Source of the DNA: Desulfobacteraceae bacterium | GTDB taxonomy: Bacteria; Desulfobacterota; Desulfobacteria; Desulfobacterales; Desulfosalsimonadaceae | Reading direction: 5' to 3' | Assembly: GCA_003597945.1 (NCBI GenBank) | Contig: QZJS01000075.1 | Coordinates: 1 to 64,000, forward strand | DNA: 64,000 nucleotides | In this document: in pieces, positions 21,628 through 30,443 of the stretch | How the letters are laid out: every line of letters begins with the position of its first letter | How positions within the stretch are numbered: the first letter of the stretch is position 1 | The notes under the pieces: model-generated | Told to the model about the DNA's origin: nothing | The model's database searches: none | What the model saw: the letters and a program-made list of their open reading frames with translations, nothing else | Translations under genes and position numbers: made by a program

Positions 21628-21822
21628 TTATCCTTCCAAATATTGATCAACCGCCTTCCAGAAATCTTCGAGCAACTGGCCGGCCGATTGAAAATTATAG
21701 GATTCTATGTTATTCAACCGGTGCGCATGATCCCATGTAATTTTCCGCCCGGAAAAACCTTTCAGTCTTTTGGGCTTCAATGCATGGGCATTATCGAAGC
21801 CAACAACCCGCCCGCCAACCAT
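21628..21822 (-). pseudogene. DUF6516/TumE-like toxin C-terminal fragment
   Basis: GRVVGFDNAHALKPKRLKGFSGRKITWDHAHRLNNIESYNFQSAGQLLEDFWKAVDQYLEG; in-frame TGA directly upstream of the ATG. Confidence 0.4.
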
Positions 21823-21926
21823 TCAGGAAGTAACATACACCACCATCGTAAATGGCGGCAACGTTGACGTCGCATATCCCCTTCTCTCGCTTTTCCTTTA
21901 CCTGATCGGTGAATTGCCGAGGATAT

Positions 21927-22073
21927 TAGAAGCCGTTTCAAAACCCCATCTGAGGTCCGATGGCTACGTTGCAGCCCTCTTCAAAATGCTCACATATTAT
22001 CGAATATGCTCCGCTTTTTCATTGGCCCGCGCCTTGCCATCGAACCTGATCTGAGGTTTTGAAACGGCTTCTA
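21927..22073. mobile_element. MITE-like element, copy 1 (complete, imperfect terminal inverted repeats)
   Basis: Left end TAGAAGCCGTTTCAAAACCCCATCTGAGGT; right end reverse complement TAGAAGCCGTTTCAAAACCTCAGATCAGGTTCGATGGC. Confidence 0.7.
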
Positions 22074-22380
22074 TATGAAATCAGGATTGCCGGAGTTCCA
22101 TCCGAGTGAAAATCTCATAGAGACCAATAGATTGTAAATTCCGGGCCGCCGTTCATCAAAGCGGATCTCGCGTAGCGGTTCGATGGTTTCCCGCATGGTC
22201 TTTCGCCGGATCGCCGCCTTGAGACGCCCATTTAGACCCAACCTGAATTCCTATCGGTGTTCGGGCACCAATGCTTATGGCGGTGGGATCTACGACACTC
22301 TGTGCGCCATAAACCCTTAAACTATTAGACTTTAATGCCTCGCAAAGCCGTTATCCCCCAAAACTCCTATCAAGTACTAA

Positions 22381-23739
22381 CTATTGTAAGATGGAAATAT
22401 AACATCCTCCACTGCCATGTTTGCCTGTGGCCATGGGTGGAACGGCTGCAAAATGGTTTTCAAGACCATCCTCCGCAAGTTGCTGCCCCATGTTTACCGC
22501 TAGTACGGAGGAATCGCGGAAGTGGAGTCCTCCCCAGGTTCTGGCATCCACGATCTCTGTTCTGAGATCGTCTGCGGTGGAATAGTGCCGCATTGTTCCT
22601 GTCACACTGCTCTCAAGGTCAATCTCGATCATGGATGTGCCGAGGAACCGGGTGAAGACTTCGGCCTGCGCCGAAACAAAGGAGCCATGCCCCGCGACAT
22701 ATTCGGGAAAATTCGGCGTCATCACCAACGGCATCCACATGGGATCAGGATCTGTGGCAGGATTGCCGTCCGTATCGGCTCTTCGGATCGCCGTCACCGG
22801 CCGCCAGAAGTTGTAGAAGTATTTGGTGTCAAAAGTGGCAATCAGGCTGTCGGTTGAGACCATATTGCCCATCACCATCAGGCGAGCCGTATCGAGGAGA
22901 CTCAAGTTGAGACTTGCCGCGAGTTGCCGGTAAGCGGCGTTGAACTGGATGGCCATGTTGGTCGTCCAGAATCTGGCCACTTCGGTCTGCTCGGACGTCC
23001 GGGACATGCTCATGGCCCCGCCGATGTCTTTGACCTCGTTCAAGTCCGTCGCGTATTCGGCGCTGGTGAGGGCTGGCGGAGGTCCGGGGCGGTAAAGGTC
23101 CGGCGAGATGCGCAAAAACGGCGTCAATACGGCCATCCATGGATCCATGGGGGGCGCGGGGGTCACACCGTCAGGCATCATCGCCGTGGGCTCCCAGACA
23201 CCCGGACCGGGAGTCGGAAGAGCGTACCCGCCATCACCGCTAAGAACATCGCCGGACCGTAATGCAATGATCTCATCGGCAGCCTGTTCCCCTAGTATTA
23301 TCCCGTCATTCTTTGCGGTGCCATCCGGGATTGCGGCGAGCGAAGCGCTGTATTTTTCGGCGAGCATGGCTGAGGGGAAATAATGATTCAGTACACTGTA
23401 GGCGGCCGCCGCCACCGCGGCATCCCTCGAGGCTTTTGGAGCGGCCATTAAATCTGATTTGTATGGTTCATACCCGCCGTCTATGGCCACCAATGCATTG
23501 TAGACGGCAGCCTGCACATACGACAGGTAAACAAATGCCGCCGGCATGGAGGTTCCGCCCATAGACATCGGCATCCCCGGCATTGCTGGCGGCTGGATGA
23601 TGTCCTGAGCGATTTTGTTCCATTCAGCCACGATGCTGTCCGACGGAGAGCTGTCGGCGAGAGCCTGACCGACTCCACAGAAAAGAAAAATTCCCGCCAG
23701 CACCGAACCTGTCAATCTATAAAATTGATGCTTATTCAT
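22381..23739 (-). CDS. exported vanadium-dependent haloperoxidase/PAP2-superfamily-like protein with GGCYIS tail
   Basis: Signal peptide; KYFYNFWRPVTAIRRAD, FPEYVAGHGSFVSAQAEV, EIVDARTWGGLHFRDSS active-site-like motifs; C-term GSGGCYISILQ. Confidence 0.8.
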   Translation of the reverse strand: MNKHQFYRLTGSVLAGIFLFCGVGQALADSSPSDSIVAEWNKIAQDIIQPPAMPGMPMSMGGTSMPAAFVYLSYVQAAVYNALVAIDGGYEPYKSDLMAAPKASRDAAVAAAAYSVLNHYFPSAMLAEKYSASLAAIPDGTAKNDGIILGEQAADEIIALRSGDVLSGDGGYALPTPGPGVWEPTAMMPDGVTPAPPMDPWMAVLTPFLRISPDLYRPGPPPALTSAEYATDLNEVKDIGGAMSMSRTSEQTEVARFWTTNMAIQFNAAYRQLAASLNLSLLDTARLMVMGNMVSTDSLIATFDTKYFYNFWRPVTAIRRADTDGNPATDPDPMWMPLVMTPNFPEYVAGHGSFVSAQAEVFTRFLGTSMIEIDLESSVTGTMRHYSTADDLRTEIVDARTWGGLHFRDSSVLAVNMGQQLAEDGLENHFAAVPPMATGKHGSGGCYISILQ

Positions 23740-23813
23740 GTCATTTTTCCCTTTTTTATGGTTTTGGTTTAAATTTTTACGGGAGAGAAATTGAGGCCCT
23801 CGAGTCTTTCAGG

Positions 23814-24209
23814 TCATGAAACCTTTATCTGCAATGAATTCTGCCACAGGCCGTGGATGTTGCAATACGACGCTGCCAACAGAAGGCCCGCTTTCTTGAT
23901 TTTCATTTGCAATGTGGCGCTCGGATCCGCATAAACGTTTCCTTTGTTCGGGCCATCTACGCATTCGCCGTGCGCATTAAACTCGCAACCGCCGACTTCA
24001 TAGCAGAACTTATCGCCGTCGGGCTTAAAATACAGTTTGATCCATCGGATATGGTGCTCCGTTGTGTTCGGATGAGCGATTTCCTTGCCAACCGTGACAG
24101 TCACGGTAAAAGGCGTGTCCGCGGCTACCGTATCCTGACATGCGATAACCGGAACATGCTTTTCACTTTTCCAATCCGCCGTTTGATACAATTCACCAAA
24201 ATTTGACAT
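23814..24209 (-). CDS. superoxide reductase (neelaredoxin/desulfoferrodoxin family)
   Basis: EKHVPVIACQDTV...VGKEIAHPNTTEHHIRWIKLYFKP...ASYCNIHGLWQNSLQIKV. Confidence 0.92.
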   Translation of the reverse strand: MSNFGELYQTADWKSEKHVPVIACQDTVAADTPFTVTVTVGKEIAHPNTTEHHIRWIKLYFKPDGDKFCYEVGGCEFNAHGECVDGPNKGNVYADPSATLQMKIKKAGLLLAASYCNIHGLWQNSLQIKVS

Positions 24210-24254
24210 GACAAATCCTCCTTGTTGATTTTCATTGCTGTTTTTATGGATTAT

Positions 24255-25262
24255 TCAAAGCATATCCGCTTTTCGCATTTGATTCAGAAGACTGCTGTTT
24301 TGACTACGATGAGGAAGGGTCGTTATTTTGGGGTAGCAATTCTTGCGTCTATATTTTTTTTTATAATTATACATTTCAGCATCCGCTTCCGATATGATCT
24401 GATTGAGTTCTTTACCCCAATAACCGGTCGCACCCCCCAGGCTGAACGACAGAGGCTCCGGCACCGCTTTTTCCCGGTTATTATTCCAGAGGCGGATCAA
24501 ACCGATCAGGCGATCTTCAAACAACAGCCGCCTTTTTTCATCCATACCGCTCATCATCAGCATGAACTCATCCCCGCCCATCCGGAACAGCAGATCCGGC
24601 TCCCGCTTGTGGGTCAGCAGAAATTCGCTTAATTCCTTTAACATTTTATCGCCCATGATATGCCCGTAGGTGTCGTTTACTGTCTTGAGCATATCAAGAT
24701 CAAAGATAATCACCGATAACGGAAAGGATTGTTGATTAAGGTTTAAGATATCGCCGCGCTCGATTAATTTCAAAAAATTACGGTTATATAACCCGGTAAG
24801 TCCGTCTCTGATGGCCAGTTCCCTTTCCATTTGGATCTTGTTGATAAGATGCCTGACCAGAATATTGACATGTTCACCCAACGCGCCGAGCGGCTGATCC
24901 AGGTACTGTTTAAACACATCACAATCATAACATATTCTGTGCTTTTGACTGAAGTCCCCGCTGCAGCACGCTCCGCTTAATGTTCCGGCGATGAGCCAAC
25001 AGCGATAATCCTCACTCACACGGCAATCACAATCAAGTTGCTCGCAATCATTTATTTCCCAGCACCTGCGCCCGGGTTTATTATTCATCGACATTTTTTT
25101 TAAAAAAATATCGTATTGCCGCTCCTCCCCGGTTTCGGTCCGTTCCTGTGTTGAACGGATAAACCATTCGATGGATTTGTTTAATTGTTCTAACTGCAAG
25201 AGGATGTCTTTATTGTCAGTTGATGTCGTCATAAGAGATGTCTTTGCCTTTCGGCTCATCAA
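24255..25262 (-). CDS. GGDEF domain diguanylate cyclase-like protein
   Basis: RDGLTGLYNRNFL, VIIFDLDMLKTVNDTYGHIMGDKML, FRMGGDEFMLMMSG; N-terminal Cys-rich region CWEINDCEQLDCDCR...CCSGDFSQKHRICYDC. Confidence 0.88.
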   Translation of the reverse strand: MMSRKAKTSLMTTSTDNKDILLQLEQLNKSIEWFIRSTQERTETGEERQYDIFLKKMSMNNKPGRRCWEINDCEQLDCDCRVSEDYRCWLIAGTLSGACCSGDFSQKHRICYDCDVFKQYLDQPLGALGEHVNILVRHLINKIQMERELAIRDGLTGLYNRNFLKLIERGDILNLNQQSFPLSVIIFDLDMLKTVNDTYGHIMGDKMLKELSEFLLTHKREPDLLFRMGGDEFMLMMSGMDEKRRLLFEDRLIGLIRLWNNNREKAVPEPLSFSLGGATGYWGKELNQIISEADAEMYNYKKKYRRKNCYPKITTLPHRSQNSSLLNQMRKADML

Positions 25263-25304
25263 ATAAAAGAAGATTTTTTCTTAAGATTTAAAAAACCATT
25301 TTCA

Positions 25305-25691
25305 TCATTTTAAATATTGGGCGAATTTAATATCTTCTTCCATGATGTGATTGAGAAACCAATCTCTCATGAACGTAAACACACTATTGGGCGAAATCTT
25401 TTCCGGTGAAGATGCCATTTCCGATATCTGTGTTTCAAAATATTTATGCATTTGCCGTTGCTTTTCTAATTCAGGATAGACGTTTTCTTTCATCATGCTC
25501 TCTTCTGATCTGAAATGTTTGGTTGCATAGAGTTTTAATTGATCAATCATGGACTGCTTGATTTCAGATTCTTTTTTGATGGAACTTTTCTGTTCGAAGT
25601 TGTTCAGCAAATCCATAAATTCTCTGTGTTGACGGTCAATGTCGGCAATGCCGATATTAAAAATGTTTTTCCACATGAATTGATTCATCAC
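25305..25691 (-). CDS. bacteriohemerythrin
   Basis: IGIADIDRQHREFMDLLNNFE...KHFRSEESMMKENVYPELEKQRQMHKYFE...WFLNHIMEEDIKFAQYL. Confidence 0.93.
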   Translation of the reverse strand: MMNQFMWKNIFNIGIADIDRQHREFMDLLNNFEQKSSIKKESEIKQSMIDQLKLYATKHFRSEESMMKENVYPELEKQRQMHKYFETQISEMASSPEKISPNSVFTFMRDWFLNHIMEEDIKFAQYLK

Positions 25692-25745
25692 ATCCTCCTT
25701 TCTCGATGTGAAAATATCTTATTTTATGATTCCCTTCGTATAATG

Positions 25746-27422
25746 TTATTGATGCAATGTGGAGATGAAACATCCGCCGTCGCCTCTGCGGCCTGATGGC
25801 TGCTGACTTCCAATTCCCGAAGGGTCTGTAATGAATCCATCCGCCGTGTTGTCGCTGTCCCCGATGCCGCCGTCCGTCAGAGTCAGAACGACCCTGTCGC
25901 GAGATGTATTAAACACCGCATGTTCACTGTAATCCTGCCATCCGCCCGCATCATCATACTTAAACCACATCTCATCGGTTTCAACGGCAACCGGCAGGGC
26001 GATTTCCACCACCGCGGCGCCTCCGGGGGCATCGGTTTTGATTCGCATGTCGACGAGACCAAAACGCATATTATCGGGGCGGTTCTCCATGTCGCTGATA
26101 TCCGCCGGGTCCATAACTTCAACACTCACCAGGTCTCCGCCGGACAACACCTTTATCCCCAGATGATCCCCCATGGGGGTAGTCAGGGGAATCATATCCG
26201 CCGGCAGTGTGTTCACGCCGCTGTCGGATACGGTCACCGCCACTTCATCGGCGGCGGAAAGCCCGCCCTGGTCGACGACCATCAGTGATAAAACAATGGA
26301 TGCGCCGTTCTCATCCACCGGCGGCGCAACAAATGTAGGGTTCGGCAGGGTTGCATCCGACAGCGTTACATCGGCTCCGGTTTTGACCGACCACAGATAA
26401 GAGGCAATTCCGGCTTCCGCATCGGTTGAGGCCGTCCCGTCCAGCGTTACCGTCGAACCCTCCGCTACCGCCTGATCGGGCCCGGCGTCGGCAATGGGGG
26501 GCTGATTAACCGCCACTGCATCATTGATAATGATGCTCACTGTATCCGTGTCCTGCAGCCCGAACATATCGGTCACGGTCAGTTGAAAGGTCATCACGAG
26601 TCCCGGCGGTCCAACCAGCGGAGCGGTGAACGTCGGCTGTGAAGAGGCGGGATTGGAAAGCGGGATGCCGATAGTGGTTATCTCATCCCACATAAAAGAC
26701 GCAACCGCATCGTCCGGATCACTGGAAGCGGTGCCGTCCAGCATGACCAACGTACCTTCAATCACGGTCTGATCGGGTCCGGCATCCGCGTTTGGCGGCA
26801 GATTGCCGTTGATGGCGGCATTTGAAAAGATGAAATCATCGGCAAATATATATTTCTGATCTCCGGGAGTTCCCTCGATTTCCTTAAACTCAATCTTTTG
26901 AAAACCCTCCGTGGAAATCACCCCCCGGAATGAAAACTGGCCATTGATGGGCATGTCGTCAAAATCCGCCGTCAGCGCATCATCGATGATGAAATTGATC
27001 TGGGCCGGCGGGGTGTTGGTCATAAACCATCCGCCCGCCGCGATAAGAGGCTGCGCAGCGGAACTCGAAAGGCTGTCGGGAATGCCGTGGGGAAACGAAT
27101 AAATTCCGTATCCGCTCCGGCCGGCGCCCATGCCGGTGGTCACCCTTTCACTGGAGCTCCAGGTGATGCCCTGACTGGTAACGCTGGTTGCCGAGTTGAC
27201 GGTGTCTATCGTGGATCGGACTCCATCCCACGCATTTCCTTCGAAATCTTCCAGAAAAACCGTCTCCAGCGCAGCAAGAAACGCGGATTCGTCCGTATAA
27301 GCGGTTAACGCCCCCATGGCGGCCGGCTGCTGCGTCAGAACCACGGCGAAAAAAACAACATATTTTATTATCTGTTTCATGGCCTTTTCTCCCCCAAAAT
27401 TACGCATTAATAAACGGGTCAT
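25746..27422 (-). CDS. exported protein with two PKD-like domains and GGCFIS tail
   Basis: NLPPNADAGPDQTVIEGTLVMLDGTASSDPDD and NQPPIADAGPDQAVAEGSTVTLDGTASTDAE repeats; C-term GDGGCFISTLHQ. Confidence 0.8.
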   Translation of the reverse strand: MTRLLMRNFGGEKAMKQIIKYVVFFAVVLTQQPAAMGALTAYTDESAFLAALETVFLEDFEGNAWDGVRSTIDTVNSATSVTSQGITWSSSERVTTGMGAGRSGYGIYSFPHGIPDSLSSSAAQPLIAAGGWFMTNTPPAQINFIIDDALTADFDDMPINGQFSFRGVISTEGFQKIEFKEIEGTPGDQKYIFADDFIFSNAAINGNLPPNADAGPDQTVIEGTLVMLDGTASSDPDDAVASFMWDEITTIGIPLSNPASSQPTFTAPLVGPPGLVMTFQLTVTDMFGLQDTDTVSIIINDAVAVNQPPIADAGPDQAVAEGSTVTLDGTASTDAEAGIASYLWSVKTGADVTLSDATLPNPTFVAPPVDENGASIVLSLMVVDQGGLSAADEVAVTVSDSGVNTLPADMIPLTTPMGDHLGIKVLSGGDLVSVEVMDPADISDMENRPDNMRFGLVDMRIKTDAPGGAAVVEIALPVAVETDEMWFKYDDAGGWQDYSEHAVFNTSRDRVVLTLTDGGIGDSDNTADGFITDPSGIGSQQPSGRRGDGGCFISTLHQ

Positions 27423-28321
27423 CGCCCCTCCGGGCTTATGCCGGCGGACCTGGCTTGCGCTGCTTGTTTTTCCATTTTCCCCATGGCATAAAGTATCGCC
27501 TTTTCAATTCCGTCGGGTGTCCAGTCCCTTAGCAGGCTTCCATTGACGAATATAGTAGGCGTCCCGTCAACGCCAAGCGCTACGGCTTCCGCGATATCTT
27601 TCCGTATCCGGTCAACCGTTTCGGGGGCATGGTAGTCGTGCTCAAATTTTTCCATATCCAGATTCAGTAACTCGGCGATCTCGGTAAGCCTTTTTTCGGT
27701 CAAATTCAGGCCCTCGTCAAAAAGGATATCATGGTACAGCCAGAACATATCCTGTTCATGGGCCGCCATGGCTGCAATCGCGGCTTTGACCGCATACCGG
27801 TGCCCTCTTAACGGGTAATGTTTGAATACAATTTTGACGTCCTCCGAATAGTCGGCCTGCACCTGATCGAGCGCTTCCGCGGCCCGGGCGCAGCCTGTGC
27901 ATTGAAAGTCCGAGAACACGGTAATGGTGACCGGGGCATCCGGCGACCCCTTTACCGGGGAGTGGGATATGTTGATATCCTTGATGAAATTGACGGCCGT
28001 AATCCGGACGGTTTTTTGTTCCGTGCTGGTTAAAAACAGAATATCGTCTCTAGGTCCGGCCATAATGCCGTCAATGGCGGAGTCCACCCCGATTTTTCCC
28101 TTAAAATCCCCGTCCGCTCCATATACAAGGATATTGCGGGTTTTAGTAAGGACATAAATATAATTGCCTGTAATTGAAGCCGCCGTATCCATCGGCGTTT
28201 CCGCTAATGTAATGGTGTTTCGTGTAACCAGCTCAACCTCAACGGCGCCGACCGGACCGGCCCACATCAGGAGCAGGGCGGCAACGCATATGAAACTGCA
28301 TATTATGGATCTATTGCGCAT
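27419..28321 (-). CDS. exported DsbA-like thioredoxin-fold protein with an N-terminal propeller-like segment
   Basis: Signal peptide; SPVKGSPDAPVTITVFSDFQCTGCARAAEALDQV; GVDGTPTIFVNGSLL; overlaps next gene by 4 nt. Confidence 0.85.
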   Translation of the reverse strand: MRNRSIICSFICVAALLLMWAGPVGAVEVELVTRNTITLAETPMDTAASITGNYIYVLTKTRNILVYGADGDFKGKIGVDSAIDGIMAGPRDDILFLTSTEQKTVRITAVNFIKDINISHSPVKGSPDAPVTITVFSDFQCTGCARAAEALDQVQADYSEDVKIVFKHYPLRGHRYAVKAAIAAMAAHEQDMFWLYHDILFDEGLNLTEKRLTEIAELLNLDMEKFEHDYHAPETVDRIRKDIAEAVALGVDGTPTIFVNGSLLRDWTPDGIEKAILYAMGKMEKQAAQARSAGISPEGR

Positions 28322-28346
28322 TCTTCATTCTTCCTTTCTCTGAGGG

Positions 28347-29870
28347 TCATCGGCTGTCATTAGACGCGGAAATAAAGCATCCGCCCCCGCCTCTGCCGGA
28401 ATCATTGCCTGAACTGTTTTGCAGAAGTTCCAGCGCCGCCGGCACGTTGATCCGGCCGTACCCGTATTCATGGTCCGGTCCCGGCTCTCCCAGATCCTTC
28501 GCACCGCCGGACAGCGCCTGCTTCAGATCGGAAAGCTCCGCATCCGGATGCGCGCTCATTAAGAGCGCCAGCGCACCGGTTACGTGGGCGGCGGCATACG
28601 ACGTGCCGGACACTTCGACGTAGGGGTCGCCGATTCCGCCCAGCGTCAGATCAGCGGTGCGGACGAATTCTCCGGGCGCCGTGAATGTCGGATAAACGGC
28701 TTCCCCGCACGGAGACGGTCCTCGTCCGCTGAAATCGGCGATCTCATCATCAGCATCAACCGCACCGACGGAAATGCTTTCTACATAATTTGACGGGCTG
28801 ACGCTGGTGGCCGCATTCGGCCCGGTATTGCCGGAGGCGCAGACCATGGCTATTCCGGCCTGAGTCAATATTTGGATATCTTCCTGGAATTCCGCCACGC
28901 ATTGATCCAGCGCATCAACAAACCCCCAGGATTTGTTTACGACATCCGGCGCATCATCCGTGTCCGGATCACCGTCCGGGTCCAACAGCCACTGGAACCC
29001 TGCATGGATGATGCTGTAAGCCGAAGTCCCGTCGTCATCGTAAATTTTAACGGCAATCCATTGAGCCCCCGGCGCCACCCCTATTGCACCGCCGCCGAAA
29101 TCGCCGCCAACCGCTATCCCGGCGACCTGGGTCCCATGACCGATGGGGTCATGGGGAAGGTTATACTTGCCAAAAGGGTCAAACCAGCTATTGTTGCCGC
29201 CGCGCCATTGATCCTCCAGGTCCGGATGCTTTCCGTCCACTCCGGTGTCCATGATCGCCAGAACGACTCCCTGTCCCGTAAAACCTTGCTTCCAGACCTC
29301 CGGAGCGCCGATCATATCCAGATTCCATCGGTTTTCCGAATGCCCGGAAAACATCGGTTGCACCATGCTGATCGCTACATCCGGGTCAATCCGCTCGACA
29401 GAGGGATCATCCGACAGTTCTTCAATCAGCCGGGCATCCGCCTCCAGCGCCACCGCATTGATTGCCCACAGATTGCGGACCTTCTCAACACGGTGAGAAA
29501 GCAGCCGGTTATTGACCGCCGTCCTTGCCTGATGCGCTTTTTCTTTAAGGGCCCGGATGAGTTGTTTCCGGTCTATTTTATCCATTTTATCCTTGACGGG
29601 CGCGGGGCCGGGAATTTCCCTTTCGGTCCGTTTTATTTTCCGGGATTCGCTGTCCGTGCCCTTTATGCCGATTGGTTTGTCAAATCTACGATCATTCACC
29701 TTGCCCACGAACCTTACGATCACCGGGATTTTGCCATCCGGTTCGGCCTGTTCCAGAAGGACCGCCAGCTCCGGGGTCAGGCTCCCCGCATGCACCGGAA
29801 AGGCAAACAACCACCACACAAGGATGATCGCGGCAATCTTTTCGGTTTTTCCCAGGTTCGGCTTGCGCAT
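28347..29870 (-). CDS. exported S8 family (subtilisin-like) peptidase with GGGGCFIS tail
   Basis: Triad: VLAIMDTGVDGKHPD, PIGHGTQVAGIAVG, EVSGTSYAAAHVTGALALL; C-term GRGGGGCFISASNDSR. Confidence 0.95.
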   Translation of the reverse strand: MRKPNLGKTEKIAAIILVWWLFAFPVHAGSLTPELAVLLEQAEPDGKIPVIVRFVGKVNDRRFDKPIGIKGTDSESRKIKRTEREIPGPAPVKDKMDKIDRKQLIRALKEKAHQARTAVNNRLLSHRVEKVRNLWAINAVALEADARLIEELSDDPSVERIDPDVAISMVQPMFSGHSENRWNLDMIGAPEVWKQGFTGQGVVLAIMDTGVDGKHPDLEDQWRGGNNSWFDPFGKYNLPHDPIGHGTQVAGIAVGGDFGGGAIGVAPGAQWIAVKIYDDDGTSAYSIIHAGFQWLLDPDGDPDTDDAPDVVNKSWGFVDALDQCVAEFQEDIQILTQAGIAMVCASGNTGPNAATSVSPSNYVESISVGAVDADDEIADFSGRGPSPCGEAVYPTFTAPGEFVRTADLTLGGIGDPYVEVSGTSYAAAHVTGALALLMSAHPDAELSDLKQALSGGAKDLGEPGPDHEYGYGRINVPAALELLQNSSGNDSGRGGGGCFISASNDSR

Positions 29871-29889
29871 ATTCCTTTAACGCCCTGAA

Positions 29890-30435
29890 TTATTGAACGA
29901 CAAGATCGCTAATTTTAACATCTCCGATTACCACATTGACCCGGTCGCCGGATTTGACAACGCCGGGGTTGCCGAAAAACATCCAGTAAACCCTTCCTTC
30001 TTCCGGCGTGCCGGTGGTTCGAAGCGGCCCGACCTTGGCGGTGGTCGGCACCGCCAGGGTCTGATTGGTGGACTGATGAATCAGGTAAGCCTTGGTGTTC
30101 CGGTCAAAAACCGGCACGGCTTTTTTTTCATCGATGACCCGGTATCTGAAATCCACCATCCGGCCGGCGGCGGTCAGTGCGATCATTTCCACCTGAATTC
30201 CCCATTGCGCCGCAAGGCTTTCGGTGGAGATTTCCGAATCTGATCTCAGGTTACCGTTAATTGAGCTGCACCCGACAATCAAAAATAATAGTAACCCCAT
30301 TGTCGCGACGGCGCCAAATCGTTGTCTGCCGCATCTTTGCAATAGTAGTCTCCCGATTATTTGTTTTTTCATTTTCATACGGTTTATAAAAACTTTTATA
30401 TATGCGGGGCATCGTTGATCACGAATGCCCCGCAT
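29890..30435 (-). CDS. putative lipoprotein
   Basis: LLLFLIVGCSSINGN lipobox-like segment; no recognised family. Confidence 0.6.
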   Translation of the reverse strand: MRGIRDQRCPAYIKVFINRMKMKKQIIGRLLLQRCGRQRFGAVATMGLLLFLIVGCSSINGNLRSDSEISTESLAAQWGIQVEMIALTAAGRMVDFRYRVIDEKKAVPVFDRNTKAYLIHQSTNQTLAVPTTAKVGPLRTTGTPEEGRVYWMFFGNPGVVKSGDRVNVVIGDVKISDLVVQ

Positions 30436-30443
30436 ATTTAGGG

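Noticed and set aside
22080-22380. Possible coding remnant (RLGLNGRLKAAIRRKTMRETIEPLREIRFDERRPGIYNLL in minus frames)
   Set aside because: Frames are broken and no family could be named with confidence
24255-25262. GGDEF/hemerythrin/superoxide reductase adjacency as a new defence system
   Set aside because: Each gene is a common oxygen-response component in anaerobes; adjacency alone is not evidence for a new system
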